64,000 nt of DNA from Gyromitra esculenta (Eukaryota; Ascomycota; Pezizomycetes; Pezizales; Discinaceae). The DNA lies in contig JBCAML010000009.1 in the NCBI GenBank assembly GCA_038503075.1, positions 1,240,001-1,304,000 of the forward strand, written 5' to 3'. The translations under genes and the position numbers were made by a program. Of this stretch, positions 24,101 to 35,899 are shown piece after piece. The number at the start of each line of letters is the position of its first letter. Position 1 is the stretch's first letter. The notes below the pieces were generated by a model. It worked only from the letters and a program-made list of their open reading frames with translations. It searched no databases and had not been told where the DNA came from.

Positions 24101-27096
24101 CTGTACCACCTATTTTCCTCGGTACTTTGACCAAAAAGGCTAGTATTCGGTCGCGAAAACATCTGATCGAGAGCGTTTTTTTCTAGAACCACCTGGGGCT
24201 TCTTTAATTTCCGAAATCGCGGGTCAATAACACCCCATTGGCGCTTTTGCATTGAGAAACATAGTGAACCACCGATTAACACTAATGCTATTAGTATACG
24301 TTAATTTCCACAAGTTCGAAAAGCTTTAGCGAACGGCCGGAAGCTTCCGAGGAATGATATCATTGATATTTGTTCTCATTGAGAAAGATCATGGAAGCTT
24401 CAATCGAACGATCCCTATGACACTGTTGTCAAAATACATATTGGGCATGGAAGATGCCGGTTGTTTTATTCGGCAGCGCACCGAGAGCATCGCTTCTCCC
24501 GCTTCATACATCCCTACAAGCGGGTGCTCGTAGCCAGATGGCGGACATATGGCATAAAGCTGACATTGGGCCGTTGAATCTTTTCTTTTTTTTCCCTACT
24601 TTTGTTTTTCCTTCGTTCCTGACGTCTCTTTTGTTTTCTTTTGCTTCCCAGTACGGCGGTGCTAATCTACTTCAGTCATAAAGTACAGTTCATCCATGGT
24701 CGGCCGTCGGTAATATCCACAACCCTGTGAATCATGGATGCGCTTAGCCTGAGATTTCCTCTGTACAATTTGAATGCAACGGTTGTCGCGCTCGCAACAT
24801 CCGGTCTGGCTGAAACAAAAAGAAAGGGTCAAAAAATTCGGAAACAAGAAGGAAGTCCCCGTAGTATAACACCCTGACACAGAACCCCAAGTTTTTCCAC
24901 CTCTTTTTTCTTTTAAAGGATTGTGCGACGGATCCGTAATAACAGTTAATTTTCGATTTCTGGCTTCAAGTACCTTACCACGGTTACGAAACTCCATCTG
25001 TACCCGAGGTAACTAAACAAATCTACACTTCGTTTCCGATTCCGATGGATGCACATTACTTTGTTAAAATTCGCCCACGCCCGCTCCGGATTTCCTCCCC
25101 TTGTACGTTATAAAACAGTCAGCATCAGTAATGGTTGCGAGGCGAGATCGGTCTCAATGATGTGGTTGTCGAAATCAGAAGCCAGGAAGGATCAACGAGG
25201 TTTCAGCTGGACTTAGGACTTAGGACTACTTACCGTAAGGCTTAGGTCTTTGCCGGATCGACGCGAGAAAACGGTTTCGCATATCTCTGGAGTTGATAAC
25301 AGTGGGTCCAACTATCGTACCTTGAGCCTCCGGTGACTACATACAGCAAGGTAGAATGATCACCACGCGTGATGAGTGTTTATACAGCATTACGCACGAG
25401 CTAGTAGTGCCGAAGCCCGGAGGAAACATAAATTAAAGACCAGGAGCCCGTGTCAATATACATGTAGTTAGAATAGTGGAGCGCCTTACTAGCTCAACTG
25501 CTAATTGAATATCTAGCCTTTTGATAAAACCATAAAACCCTCATGGAATAGAAATATAAGAGTGTTAGGTAATTTTGATGGACCGCGGTTCTTCTAGACA
25601 TATTGGATATATTTCCGAACCATGCTGTAATCTCCTCAACCAGTGTTCAGCGATTGCAGGGGAATTTTGAATTCATACGTAAGCTAGGTAATTAATTACA
25701 AGGAGGTTAATTGCTAAATCTGCAACCGCTAGACCTAGAGTAGACTAGAGGTTAATTGCAAGTCACACGATGGTACCTGGATCAGCTCCAGGTACTGAAC
25801 TTACTAACCAGCATACAGTATCGAGCTACTTTCCTAATTCTCGTCGAGTGAGGGGCCCTAGGGGTAACACAACATACAGTTGCAACAGTATCATTTCCAA
25901 AGGAACCCCAACAACAACCCTAGTATTTCGTAATAGTACCAGTGCTAAGTGGATCGTCATCTGAAAAGCTCGGGGGGACCGAGATTTACTGTAGGATTAC
26001 GGTTTCGATCAATTGGCTGAACAACGCATAACATACCCTGTGAATTGCTCCTTTCTGGGGGTATACATGTACCATTGGCGTTGAAGATCCATAGATACAT
26101 GTATCAACCCTCAAGGTGTAGTAATACAAGGAGCCATCCCTTTTAAATGACGTGCATAAGATCGAGTAATAGTATCTGTAGGCCCGGCGACACGGCAACC
26201 TATCGGCAAGTGCGTATATGATACTTCCGAGGGTCTTGGGTCCGCTGAGGAGAAAGGGAGAATAAATATTGGCTGAGATTTATGCTTGTAAAAATAGAAA
26301 AAATGAACTGTGGACGGCCGGGGCAAGCAAAATGAGCCCATGTTGAAGGTGTTGATTAGAACACAGATACGAATGATCAGAGCGAATGATGCGTCATGAT
26401 CCAACCCTAACCCATGCAAACATGGCCATGTGACAACTCCAACAAAACTCCCCCCCTGAAAACGTCTCTTCTCCCCGGAACAAAAGATGTTGCGTTCATA
26501 TGTGCTTTCCCTTGATTTGTGGACATATTTCCGTTGTTGTTCCGGTTTTTTCATGGCTGTTCCCTGTGCACGTGTGATCTAGATGTCCAGGTGATTTGCA
26601 ACTTCGCATTCCAACACGAACAACGACAACAAATTCCGGTGGCAAAGCAACAAGAAGCAGGGCGAAGGCCGGCGCAAGCTAGTGGTGATGATGTCCCTGA
26701 CGTTTTGGCGATCCCGCGCAATCAGTACCGCTAGATCGACGAACGTAAATCTAGAATTTGAGGTACAGCCACTTGTGGAACGTGTGAAGTGGTTCCTCAG
26801 AAGTGGGCTTGTTGTGATGCGGGTGTGAGATGGCGAAAAGGCAGTAAGTTGTTGGAACCTGGAGGTGCATATGCAATGCCCGTGATGAACCCCTTGAATC
26901 GATGCCAAACTCAAAACTTTTGAGGCTGGGTTTGCGCTTAGTCAGGCGCGGGGCACACAGCCATTTCTTTTACCCCTCTTCCTCCACTCCACTGCTCTTC
27001 TCATCGGCTTCTCTCTCGCATCAGACATCACACCAATCCCCCCGCTGCCTGCATTATTTTCAGCATTCCTCTTCGTTTTCCTGTACATCTGCAAGT
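21131..27096. other. 6.0 kb gene-poor spacer
   Basis: No gene is supported. Open frames are short (mostly under 150 codons), mutually overlapping and without motifs. Three TACATGTA palindromes occur (25459, 26064, 26096). A 12 bp perfect palindrome, CGGAAGCTTCCG, lies near 24339. The last 150 bp are pyrimidine-rich and serve the strongly expressed eEF1B-gamma gene. The stretch 21300-22900 may contain an unrecognised short or non-coding transcript; I cannot show one. Confidence 0.5.
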
Positions 27097-28923
27097 ATGC
27101 CGTTCGGAAAGATCTACACTTATCCTGTACGTGTTCTTGTGAAGCTGCACTTTTTGCCCATCTCCTTTGTTGGTCAATTTTCTGTTGTGCGGGTTGAGTC
27201 ACAGCCTCATTAACACGTTTCGAATTACTTTTTGGTAGCAAAACCCACGCACAACCGCGCTCTTGGTTGTCGCGAAAGCAAATGGCCTTGATATTGAAAT
27301 TGTCCACGAAGAGCCATCCAAGGGTGTGAGCGCCGAGTACTACAACATCAACCCTCTCGGAAAGGTCCCTACATTCCAGGGCGAAGATGGGTTCGTACTA
27401 TCTGAGTGCATTGCTATTGCTATCTACCGTAAGTTTTTTCAGCTTGATATCGGTTTGCCTTGTCCTCCAACCATTTGCTCCTCTACCTCGGATGCCTTGC
27501 CAAGTTGTATTGCGAATCGCCCCTCAAGCTGTGATATCCCAAACTCTAGTGCAGTTTTTGCGATTCCGTGCCTGAACTCCTATGTGTTGTCCTACATTTT
27601 TAATTCTACTTGCAATTGCCATGTTTCAAATTTAGCACTTTGCTTATGAATTCGATAGTTACCGCCCAGAACGAGAAGACCACCCTCCTCGGAAAGACCA
27701 AGCAAGACTATGCTCAGATCCTGAGGTGGCTGTCTTTCACTAACACCGAAGTTCTTTCGCCGCTTGGTGGTTGGTTCCGCCCCTTGATTGGCCGTGATCC
27801 ATACAACAAGAAGGCCGTCGAGACCAACCAGGCTACTGCCCTCAAGGCCATCGGTGTTCTGGAGAAGCACCTCCTTAACCAGACTTACCTTGTCGGTGAG
27901 AGGTTGTCTCTTGCTGATATCTTTTCAACCGCTATCATCGCCCGTGGATTCCAATTCGTAGGTTCAAACGGCTGAAAACACGCGAAACCCCTTCAATCTC
28001 TAACCTAAAATAATAGGTACTGGACAAGGAGTTCCGCAAGACCCACCCCAACGTGACTCGTTGGTACACTTTGATCCGCAGCTCGCCAGTCTACTCTGAT
28101 GTGGCTGGTGAGCTCGAATTCATTGACGAGGCTGTTCAGTACATCCCTCCCAAGAAGGAGCCCAAAAAACAGGAACCCAAGAAGCAGACCCCTGCTGCCC
28201 CTAAACCTGTAGCTGATGAAGAGGAGCAAGAGGACAAGCCTGCCCCTCAACCTAAGCACCCATTGGAGGCTCTTGGCAAGCCCACTCTTGCTCTTGATGA
28301 TTGGAAGAAGAAGTATTCCAACGAGGACACCCGCACGGTTGCTCTTCCTTGGTTCTGGGAGAATGTCAAGCCTGAAGAGTACTCTATCTGGAAGGTCGAG
28401 TACAAGTACAACGAGGAGTTGACCAAGGTCTTCATGTCCTCCAACCTTATTGGGTGAGTTGCTGAATTATGGGACATAGCTGCTCACAAGTTTTGTCGCT
28501 GATTATTCCTCTTTCTAGTGGGTTCTTCAACCGCCTGGAGGGTTCTCGCAAGTACCTTTTCGGATCCGCAAGTGTGTATGGTGAGGATAATGACTCCGTC
28601 ATCACCGGTGCCTTCCTTGTCCGTGGTCAGGAGTACCTCCCTGGATTCGATGTCGTAAGTCTACCCGAGGTCTGCCATATCCCTGTGCGAAACACTAACG
28701 ATGAGTACAGGCTCCCGACTTCGAGAGCTATGCCTTCACAAAGCTCGATCCTGCCAACCCTGCGGACAGGGAATTTGTTGAGGATGCGTGGGCATGGGAT
28801 AAGCCCGTGGTTGTTGGCGACAAGGCTTGTGTCCTGCTCTTTCCCCTGTATTCCTTATTGTTTTGGGGCTAACTTATTTATGAATAGACTTACAAACATG
28901 CCGACGGAAAGGTCTTCAAGTAA
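27097..28923 (+). CDS. TEF3: Translation elongation factor eEF1B gamma subunit
   Basis: Seven exons (27097-27126, 27239-27428, 27659-27957, 28017-28453, 28519-28654, 28711-28824, 28888-28923) give 413 residues, the family norm. The protein scaffolds the eEF1B guanine-exchange complex for eEF1A in the cytosol. Residues 1-80 are a thioredoxin-fold GST N-domain (NINPLGKVPTF, SECIAIAIY). The GST C-domain follows (QNEKTTLLGKTKQDYAQILR, YLVGERLSLADI). A Lys/Pro/Glu linker spans about 215-255. The EF1G domain covers 256-413 (WFWENVKPEEYSIWKVEYKY, NLIGGFFNRLEGSRKYLFGS) and ends HADGKVFK. The first exon is only ten codons. The last intron (28825-28887) appears to be GC-AG: GACAAG|GCTTGT to GAATAG|ACTTAC keeps the frame. 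The symbol follows one fungal usage (yeast paralogues are TEF4/CAM1), so treat it as approximate. Confidence 0.95.
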
Positions 28924-29723
28924 GTGGTTATGAGGGAAGAAAAAAAAAAGTTTGTTTTTTAAACTGTCAGCTACTTAGATGAATGAACTTCATACATAGT
29001 TAGCTACAGATAACGAATGGTAAACGTTGGGTCACTTTGTTTTGTTTCAGTTCAGGTGCTGTACGTGTAGTTGTCGGGTAATGCCACTGTGTCACGAATT
29101 GTCACTCATGGTATTGTGATAAAGTTGATGTGATGTGTGGCATGATGCCGTAGTACTAGTAGTTGTGGAATTGGCAGTATGGGTAGATTGGGCGTAGCTT
29201 GCTAAATGATACTGCGAAGCTCACTTACCCGACAACACGTAGGGCTTTTGAAAGACGTTTAATTGGATCACTCGATTATTGGATTTCTTCTCTAAATCCA
29301 TGGTAACCCTTTGTATTAGTTTTCTGGACCGGGTCTAGATCTTACACTGGGCACTTCCGTTTGATGCAGACAAATCGAGTGATAGACAATGATGAAAACT
29401 GTGGCTTTACCAAGCTGTTCTGAAAGATTTCCCACATACACTGGCGTCCTAGCCACAACCTCCATCGCCTATTGAGCCTTTCTTAGCTGGCAGAAGATCA
29501 TCCGTAGATGGACATGATATATCTAGGAATTAGCTGAATCTAGCTGCCGTCTGGAGATGGAAATGTATTTCTGAGCGTGGGCAATCACTCGAGTCGTATT
29601 AAAGGTGTATTCTTAAGGGTGACAGCAATAGATGGCTGCGATAGTCACGGAATGTCGCTCGGAGGCACTGCTGGGTAGGCTGGGGAAAAGTGATTGAATT
29701 GCATTTTTAAAAGGAATAAACAA
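28924..29723. other. Spacer between convergent eEF1B-gamma and RRP36
   Basis: 0.8 kb of AT-rich 3' flanks with no gene. The most degraded recognised copy of the dispersed 17-mer (13 of 17 matches) is at 29375-29391. Confidence 0.5.
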
Positions 29724-30836
29724 CTATGCTTCTCGCCGTGCAAAGGGAATATTCTTATGTTCCTTCTGAGCCTTCCGTTTCCGCTTCTTCTCGACGACCT
29801 TCTCGAGCTGCCTCTCGTTGAGTTTCGAGTACTTGTCCATAAGGAGCATTTTCTTCTGTTCCGCTATATAGCGCCAGCGTGGTTAGCACCATTACGATAA
29901 GCATGCGACGCTCAAGGCAGTTACCTTTCTTGAGATAGAACGGCTTCTTCCCCTGCTTGATAAGATCCCTCTCCCTCTTCTTATGCTCTCTAACCAGCTC
30001 TTCAGTCTTCTCCTTCCTCTCCTGCTGCTGCTTCTTCGATTGCTACCCGCCCCACCAGTACCATCAGCCCCGATCTACGCACGACGGCGTTATACATACC
30101 ATAGAAATGACCATCTTCTTCAAAGTCTCCTTCCGCCCTTCATCCTTCGTCTTCGCCATCTCCTGCTTCAACATCTTCACTTCATCGTCTTTATAGTCCT
30201 CCAAGAACCCGTAGTTCTTTTTAAAAACTCTTTCGTCAAACACACCCTTCACAGCGTCGTCGAAGCGGGGGTCTCGCGGCTGTGTAGCGGTCGTGAGGAG
30301 CGGGGCCACAATCTCGCGCCGACGGGTGACGGCGCGCTTCGATGAGAGCTCCTGTGGTGCGTGTTTGGAGGAGCGTTTTAGCTCTTCGCGGGTCTTGCGG
30401 GGCTTTTTTTCTTTTAGGGGTGAAGTTGTGGCTGTGGTGCCTTTGAGGGCTGCGAGTTGAGATTTTACGGCGGCGATGCGGGCTTCGCGGGTTGTGGAGG
30501 CGGAGGCGGAGGTGGAGGAGGGTGGGTTGGACGAGAGGGCTTTCTGGGCTTTGGCTAGGGCGCTGAAGGAGATTTTGGAGATTGCATCTTGGGGGTTTTC
30601 CTGCAGGTTATGGTGGTTAGAGTGTGGGGTTGAAAGGTTTGGGGGGGGCAGGGGAGCTGGACTTCTTCGTCTTCGTCTGTGTCTTCTTGACCATCACTGC
30701 CAGATCCACTGCCGTCTTCTCCCTCGCCCACCGAGCTCCCCGCTTGCTCGTCCTCCTCGCCAGAAGCACGATCACTCACAGCCTCGTCCTCGTCCTCATA
30801 GTCCTCCAGCTGCGGTCTGATGCGTCGTAAACTCAT
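29724..30836 (-). CDS. RRP36: rRNA biogenesis protein RRP36
   Basis: Four exons (30836-30663, 30600-30100, 30042-29925, 29863-29724) encode 310 residues. RRP36 is a nucleolar component of the 90S/SSU processome needed for early pre-rRNA cleavage and 18S maturation. The N-terminus is acidic ([16 protein letters not shown]). [40 protein letters not shown] and [20 protein letters not shown] are the hallmark RRP36 block. [20 protein letters not shown] and a lysine-rich helical tail follow, ending NIPFARREA. Intron 1 uses a poor GTCCAG donor but has a good CTCTAAC branch site, a CTGCAG acceptor and preserves frame. ATG 30836 ([10 protein letters not shown]) is preferred; an in-frame ATG at 30884 would add 16 residues. 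It diverges from the FCP1-like gene. Confidence 0.93.
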
Positions 30837-31194
30837 GCTGCTGCTGTTCCGCGAGAGCTGTTGTCGCAAAGCTTGCCGCATCAAAAAAACTCTCTCGGAA
30901 CAACCAGACTCGGCTAACCCTAACCCTCACTGGGTTCAGGCAACCCGACAGATCTCCGACGTCTCTCTCACTCTCTTCTTCCCTCTTCCATCTACAGATT
31001 GCGCAACCCCGGGCCGGTAATCAGTTCGCTGGATGTACCTGCACAGAGGACCCTCTGCAGCCTTGAAGTCGCTGGGGCGTGCTAAGCCTTTCCCGTCAAG
31101 GTCGGTTTGTCCCCGGACTGGGTGGGAGAAGGGGAAAAAAAGTTAACGGAGGAGCAGCCTCTACCCCCTTAGATCTCGCGGTGCGGTCGCAAAC
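30837..31194. promoter_or_regulatory. Divergent promoter of RRP36 and the FCP1/HAD-like gene
   Basis: 358 bp between the two start codons, with CT-rich patches (about 30960-31000) on the + strand. No TATA box is evident. Confidence 0.5.
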
Positions 31195-32982
31195 ATGGTT
31201 TCGTCAAACCGCCGCACGCTCTCGAAGCAGCAGCAGCAGCAGCAACCACAGTCGGAAGAAGAAGTTGTGTTTTCGGGGAGAAATAGCAGGAGGAGTCAAC
31301 AAAGGAAAGCAGAAAGGATGTCTCGGCGAACCCCAGCTGTGGGTTCGCGACCGCCGCCGCCGCCGCCGCCGCCAGCGTCACATAGGTCTAGAAGCGCGAG
31401 TAGCAATTACCGGGGTGAAAGGGGGGGCAGGAGCGTAGGGGGTGTCGCGCTACCGCCGCGACCGCGAACTCCTGAGATATGGGCAAACAGTCATCCTCCT
31501 GGTGGGCGTTATGAAGATGCTGGTAGGGAGGCTCGGGGCTGGTATGAGGATTCCAGAAGGCCCGCTGGAGGAGGAGATATCTACAGACCCTCAGGGCGCG
31601 AGAATGCGGGGCACAGAAATGCAGAACGGGCTCAACCCATGCCCGAGAGAGGTGTGCGCCACAGCTATCCCAGCCCTTCTATCGCCAGCGGCGAGAGAGC
31701 CCCGCGCAACATCGGATACAGCTACGCCAGCAGCAGCAGGAGCGACTCCTTCGGGGGCCGCCACTACAATCCCCCTCCGCCCGTTGTGCACGAGAGAGAA
31801 ACCCCGCATGGCAGCTACCACACCGCGTCCGGCGTCGGTCAGCTCTACGACAGGTTCCAGCCGTCCAGAGAACAGGCCTATCCTCCTCCGTCCTCACAGC
31901 GTCTCGGCGGAGAATCTAACCACAGGTTCGATCATCGGCAGCCCCCCCACTCCTCCCGTGGCCCACTATCATCCTCACGTTTTGGCCAAGGTATTGACAA
32001 ACACTCCAGATACTCACCGCCTTCCAGCGCCTTCTCCAGCGCCACCGCTGCTACCACCGCCAACAATCCCCCACGCAAACTCTCCAAAAAGGGTCGACAG
32101 CGTGGAACCACAAACATAAACCGTGCTCTCGCCCCTCCCACCAAAAGCCGTCAAATAAGCACCTCACCAGCACCACCCGTAATCACCATGTCTAAGCAAA
32201 TCCTCCCCACCCCCTCCCCAACCCCCTCCTACACAGCCACCACTCTCCTCGCCTGTCCACGCCTCGCCGCGCCAACCCGGCACCTCGTAATCCTAGACCT
32301 AAATGGCACTCTCCTCGTGCGCGAAAAAGGGAAAGCCCGCTCCGGCTCCGTCCACCCAACTCCACGCCCCGGGCTACCGTTATTCCTAAACTATCTATTC
32401 GCCAACTTCAGCGTAATGGTTTGGAGCAGCGCCCAGCCCGAGAACGTGCGTCTAATGGTGCGCGCCCTCTTCAGCGAGTCCCAAAAGGCCTCCCTCCTAG
32501 CATGCTGGGGCCGCGACACCCTCGGCCTCACAAAAGCCCAGTTCTCGACAAAAACCCAGGTGTATAAGCGGCTGGAGCGGGTCTGGGCTGGGAAATACAT
32601 GGTCCCGCATCATGCCGGTGGAAGATGGGATCAGACTAATACTATTCTGCTCGACGACAGTCCGGAGAAAGCGGTGGGACAGCCGTGGAATCATGTCGAG
32701 GTTCCGGAGTTTTTGGGCACCGCGGTGCAGAAGAAGGAAGACCAGGCGCTATGGGCGCTGGCGGGGTATTTGGAGGTGTGCAGGTGGAGGGGGAACGTCA
32801 GTGCTTTTATCAGAGAGACGCCGTTCACGGTTGGTGCGGGATGGGAGGCTGCTGGTGGGGAGGTGCTGAGGGAGTTTGAGGACGATAGGGGGAGAGAGAC
32901 GTTTAAGGCGAAGAAGGTTAAGGCCGAAGAGACGGGTGGAGGTGTGAAGTTGGAGGGAGGAGGGGAAGGTAGTAGGTGGTAG
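31195..32982 (+). CDS. FCP1-homology (NIF/HAD-superfamily) domain protein with long disordered N-terminus
   Basis: One uninterrupted exon of 595 residues. Residues 1-360 are low complexity: poly-Gln after residue 11, a poly-Pro run near 53-60, and many Ser/Arg/Tyr/Pro stretches. From about 364 an FCP1-homology domain begins: HLVILDLNGTLL, then PRPGLPLFLNYLF, NFSVMVWSSAQPENV (motif II-like Ser) and TNTILLDDSPEKA with the paired acidic motif III at D487/D488. Families with this domain dephosphorylate proteins such as the polymerase II CTD. Motif I here is D368-L-N370-G-T, so the second Asp (acid/base in DxDGT) is Asn. I recall the same change in related fungal proteins, so this may be a divergent subfamily, less active or non-phosphatase. 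Enzymatic activity is not shown. The single-exon structure is unusual beside its intron-rich neighbours. Confidence 0.85.
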   Translation: MVSSNRRTLSKQQQQQQPQSEEEVVFSGRNSRRSQQRKAERMSRRTPAVGSRPPPPPPPPASHRSRSASSNYRGERGGRSVGGVALPPRPRTPEIWANSHPPGGRYEDAGREARGWYEDSRRPAGGGDIYRPSGRENAGHRNAERAQPMPERGVRHSYPSPSIASGERAPRNIGYSYASSSRSDSFGGRHYNPPPPVVHERETPHGSYHTASGVGQLYDRFQPSREQAYPPPSSQRLGGESNHRFDHRQPPHSSRGPLSSSRFGQGIDKHSRYSPPSSAFSSATAATTANNPPRKLSKKGRQRGTTNINRALAPPTKSRQISTSPAPPVITMSKQILPTPSPTPSYTATTLLACPRLAAPTRHLVILDLNGTLLVREKGKARSGSVHPTPRPGLPLFLNYLFANFSVMVWSSAQPENVRLMVRALFSESQKASLLACWGRDTLGLTKAQFSTKTQVYKRLERVWAGKYMVPHHAGGRWDQTNTILLDDSPEKAVGQPWNHVEVPEFLGTAVQKKEDQALWALAGYLEVCRWRGNVSAFIRETPFTVGAGWEAAGGEVLREFEDDRGRETFKAKKVKAEETGGGVKLEGGGEGSRW

Positions 32983-33974
32983 ATGACAGGCCTGCGGATA
33001 GTTATAGGGATTTATGAAGTATTGATACCTTGGCGCTGGATCAGTAATTCCCATTATAAAGTACTCCGTTTAATATAACTACTTTCATTCTGTTTGCTGT
33101 GTTTGAACTGTCTGTGGTTGGGAGGGAAGGGACGTGTAGTGTAGTGTAGTTGGTGGCTAAGACCAGAGTGATTATATGTGATGGATAATGATAACATTAA
33201 TATCGATACTGCATTGTAATTTCCAACATACAGAGTCTCGAAACCAGATAAAAGCATTTACGAATAAAGGACCAACCCCCAGGAGTTTAAAACCAAACAC
33301 AAGCCGTCCAACAACAACAACAAGTGTTACAACAAAACCGAGAGCTGATCACATCACATCACTCGAGCTCCATACAACAATGAAGCCAACCACCTCAGTA
33401 CAGTATTAGTCCCCCGGCAACACCTCAATCTCTAGAACTACATTCTGGTTAACTGCAAAAAAGCTGGACTTCTAACCCTTATTCTAGGAGAAAATAGGGC
33501 TCATTAATAACGAGGTCACGGAAATGAGGATACACGGAAATTAATATTTTACCGATGGGCCGGTCAGCTGTTTGGCTTGAAGGTGTGGAGTAGGGGATTA
33601 TGGTGAGGGGGTGGTTGGTAGTTTTGTTACTTGATTTGTGATCTAAGTTCTTGAAATTCTTCAGTCACCGGAATAGGCTAGGGGGAAATGCTTCTATGTA
33701 TGCATGGGGGTGATGTTTGTTGTGGAATACTACATGTACCTATTATGAGAGAAACTCGCACTGGAAATCCCCTAAGATTATGGAACGGGTATTATGGGTA
33801 CACAGTTAGTTAATTGTTTCAATCACGGCTTAAGTGAGTGAGTGATGATGATGATGGCGATTACTTTACGATTGATGAATTGCGTCTTGGAGAGAGATGG
33901 AGTAGTGTCTCGAGGAATATATTGCTGGCTTGCAATACTCGCCTTACTGCTACTACTACCTACGATCTATCCAG

Positions 33975-34001
33975 CACTCACTCACTCACTCACTCACTCA
34001 C
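33975..34001. repeat. (CACT)n microsatellite
   Basis: About six tandem CACT units in gene-free sequence; a simple repeat with no inferred function. Confidence 0.8.
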
Positions 34002-34723
34002 TCCCATCTGAACCCAATCCCAATATTCAACTCTCTGAATACACCAGGACCCCTCTCCGGAAGACTAAACCCAGCCTGTTCCCCCGTCACTGCCTCTTCA
34101 TATACACACCCATTGCTCCTACCACGTCCTCATATCTGAATGACCTAGATAGAGTAAAACCAACACGTTAATCACTTCAATCTAACCTCATTCCCAAATA
34201 CACGACCCTTCGGGCACCCCAAGCCTAACAATCACTCTACTAGCAGCCACGTCGAGAAACCTCTCGACGACGCGTCCCGTAGGATCAATCCCCTCCTTTT
34301 CTATGACGATTAAAACACCTCTATGACGCCCCCCCCCAACGGTCTAGTTTCTAGCATACATACACACGTATGTACGTATCGGGGGTTATCCACCCGTGTA
34401 TATATCCTTTCCGTAAATAAACAAAATAAACAAAAACACTCCCCACCCCTCATCTCTTCAGCAGAATAGGTATATGTACGTCATATATGCGCTTACGATC
34501 GGTTAGTATGATGATCATCAACTTATTCCGTAAACCTGAAACGTCCACTAAACTCGGTAGTAGCCGCGGATCACACGATCTACACTACACAGCTAAGACC
34601 ATATCTCACTTCGGAGGGAGGGGGGAGGAGATTCCCGGTTTCAACGTCATTTAAAAAAAAAAGGTGATGCACGGATAGATATAACCCACACAAGTTTTTA
34701 CTTTTAACAACTACCCGTATGTA

Positions 34724-34740
34724 TCGAGTGATATTTCATG
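34724..34740 (+). repeat. Dispersed 17-mer, exact copy
   Basis: TCGAGTGATATTTCATG. Identical to 45439-45455. Flanks share no obvious similarity with other copies, so the conserved unit seems to be the 17-mer itself. Function unknown. Confidence 0.85.
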
Positions 34741-35899
34741 TTTATTAGTTTGACGTCTTATAAAATCACTCATGTGAAGTGGCATGTAATACGATCCCTG
34801 TAGTGGCGTTGTTAACTATTCCTTGACCTGCTGAAACTTGCAGATTCACACACGTGTGGCAATGTGGCTCTATCTCTTTACCAGACTCTCCACCACACAT
34901 TAGGTAGGGTGTATCTACTCTCGATCGACGAGCATATAGGATCTATTCCCATCGCACAGAACGCCGCCACACCTACAATCATGACGCTGACCCATGGGAA
35001 TGAAACGTATCGATGCAGGCGACCAGTCAAAACTCGGTCCCTACCCATTGCACGTGTACCACGTGTTGATCATTGCCCTGACATAGGGTAGATGGTTCAA
35101 GCCGTGTCCTTATCTTGGTTCAGTAGATATTCGGTTACTCAATTGGCGAATCGGAGAACTGGCTAAAGTCTGCACAGGGGATCTCCACTGAAATCTTACC
35201 GGTGCATATATTATTTACCCTGTGCTTATGGGAAAGGTAATAGAGAAAAAGATCTTTGATATCGGGTTAGACGTAGTGCCTAGTAAACACAGGGTATTTA
35301 ATATACACACAAAAAAAAAGCGACCTGCAGAGTTCGAGACGACTAGCGTAGGGACTTCAATCCAATCCCATCCCACCCCTCAAATGACCATCACTACCGT
35401 TCCGTCCTGCGCCAATTACCAGATGTTCCATGAATAACCCCTTTCCATCCAGTCAACCCCAAAACACAAAGGAAATGTATTATAACTCCTCCCACCAACC
35501 TTTTAAACTTTTATTATCACCTCCTAAAGCTCGGCCTTAGTTAGAGCGATAGGAAATAAAGAAAGAAAAACTCCCACCTATTTGAAAAAATGAAAACAGA
35601 AGGTATCTCATGTATGAGAGGAAAGAAACAAAACGCGAATAAAAACGAAAAAAAACTCCTCATGTTATGCCCCTCAACCCTACCACCTGCCAAGCAACCC
35701 TAAAAATCAAGACCGAAAAGACAGACAAAACCCAGCCAAACATAAATTTTTTTTTTCTTTGCCCAGAGTCCAGGCCCGTTGAAATGCCGCACATGGGAAA
35801 TCACAAAAACTCCGTAAAAAAATATAAACAAGAAATCGAGAAAAGTAAAAGCTAGAAGTGATACTCCAGCCCATAAATTTAATGGGAGTAAAAGCCAGC

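Larger units (their letters stand above)
32983..35899. other. 2.9 kb gene-poor spacer
   Basis: No gene is supported between convergent flanking genes. It contains a CACT microsatellite (about 33976-34001), a TACATGTA palindrome (33731) and an exact copy of the dispersed 17-mer (34724-34740). Open frames are short and lack motifs. Confidence 0.55.

Noticed and set aside
31442..32119. 225-codon + strand frame
   Set aside because: Alternate frame of the low-complexity part of the FCP1-like gene.
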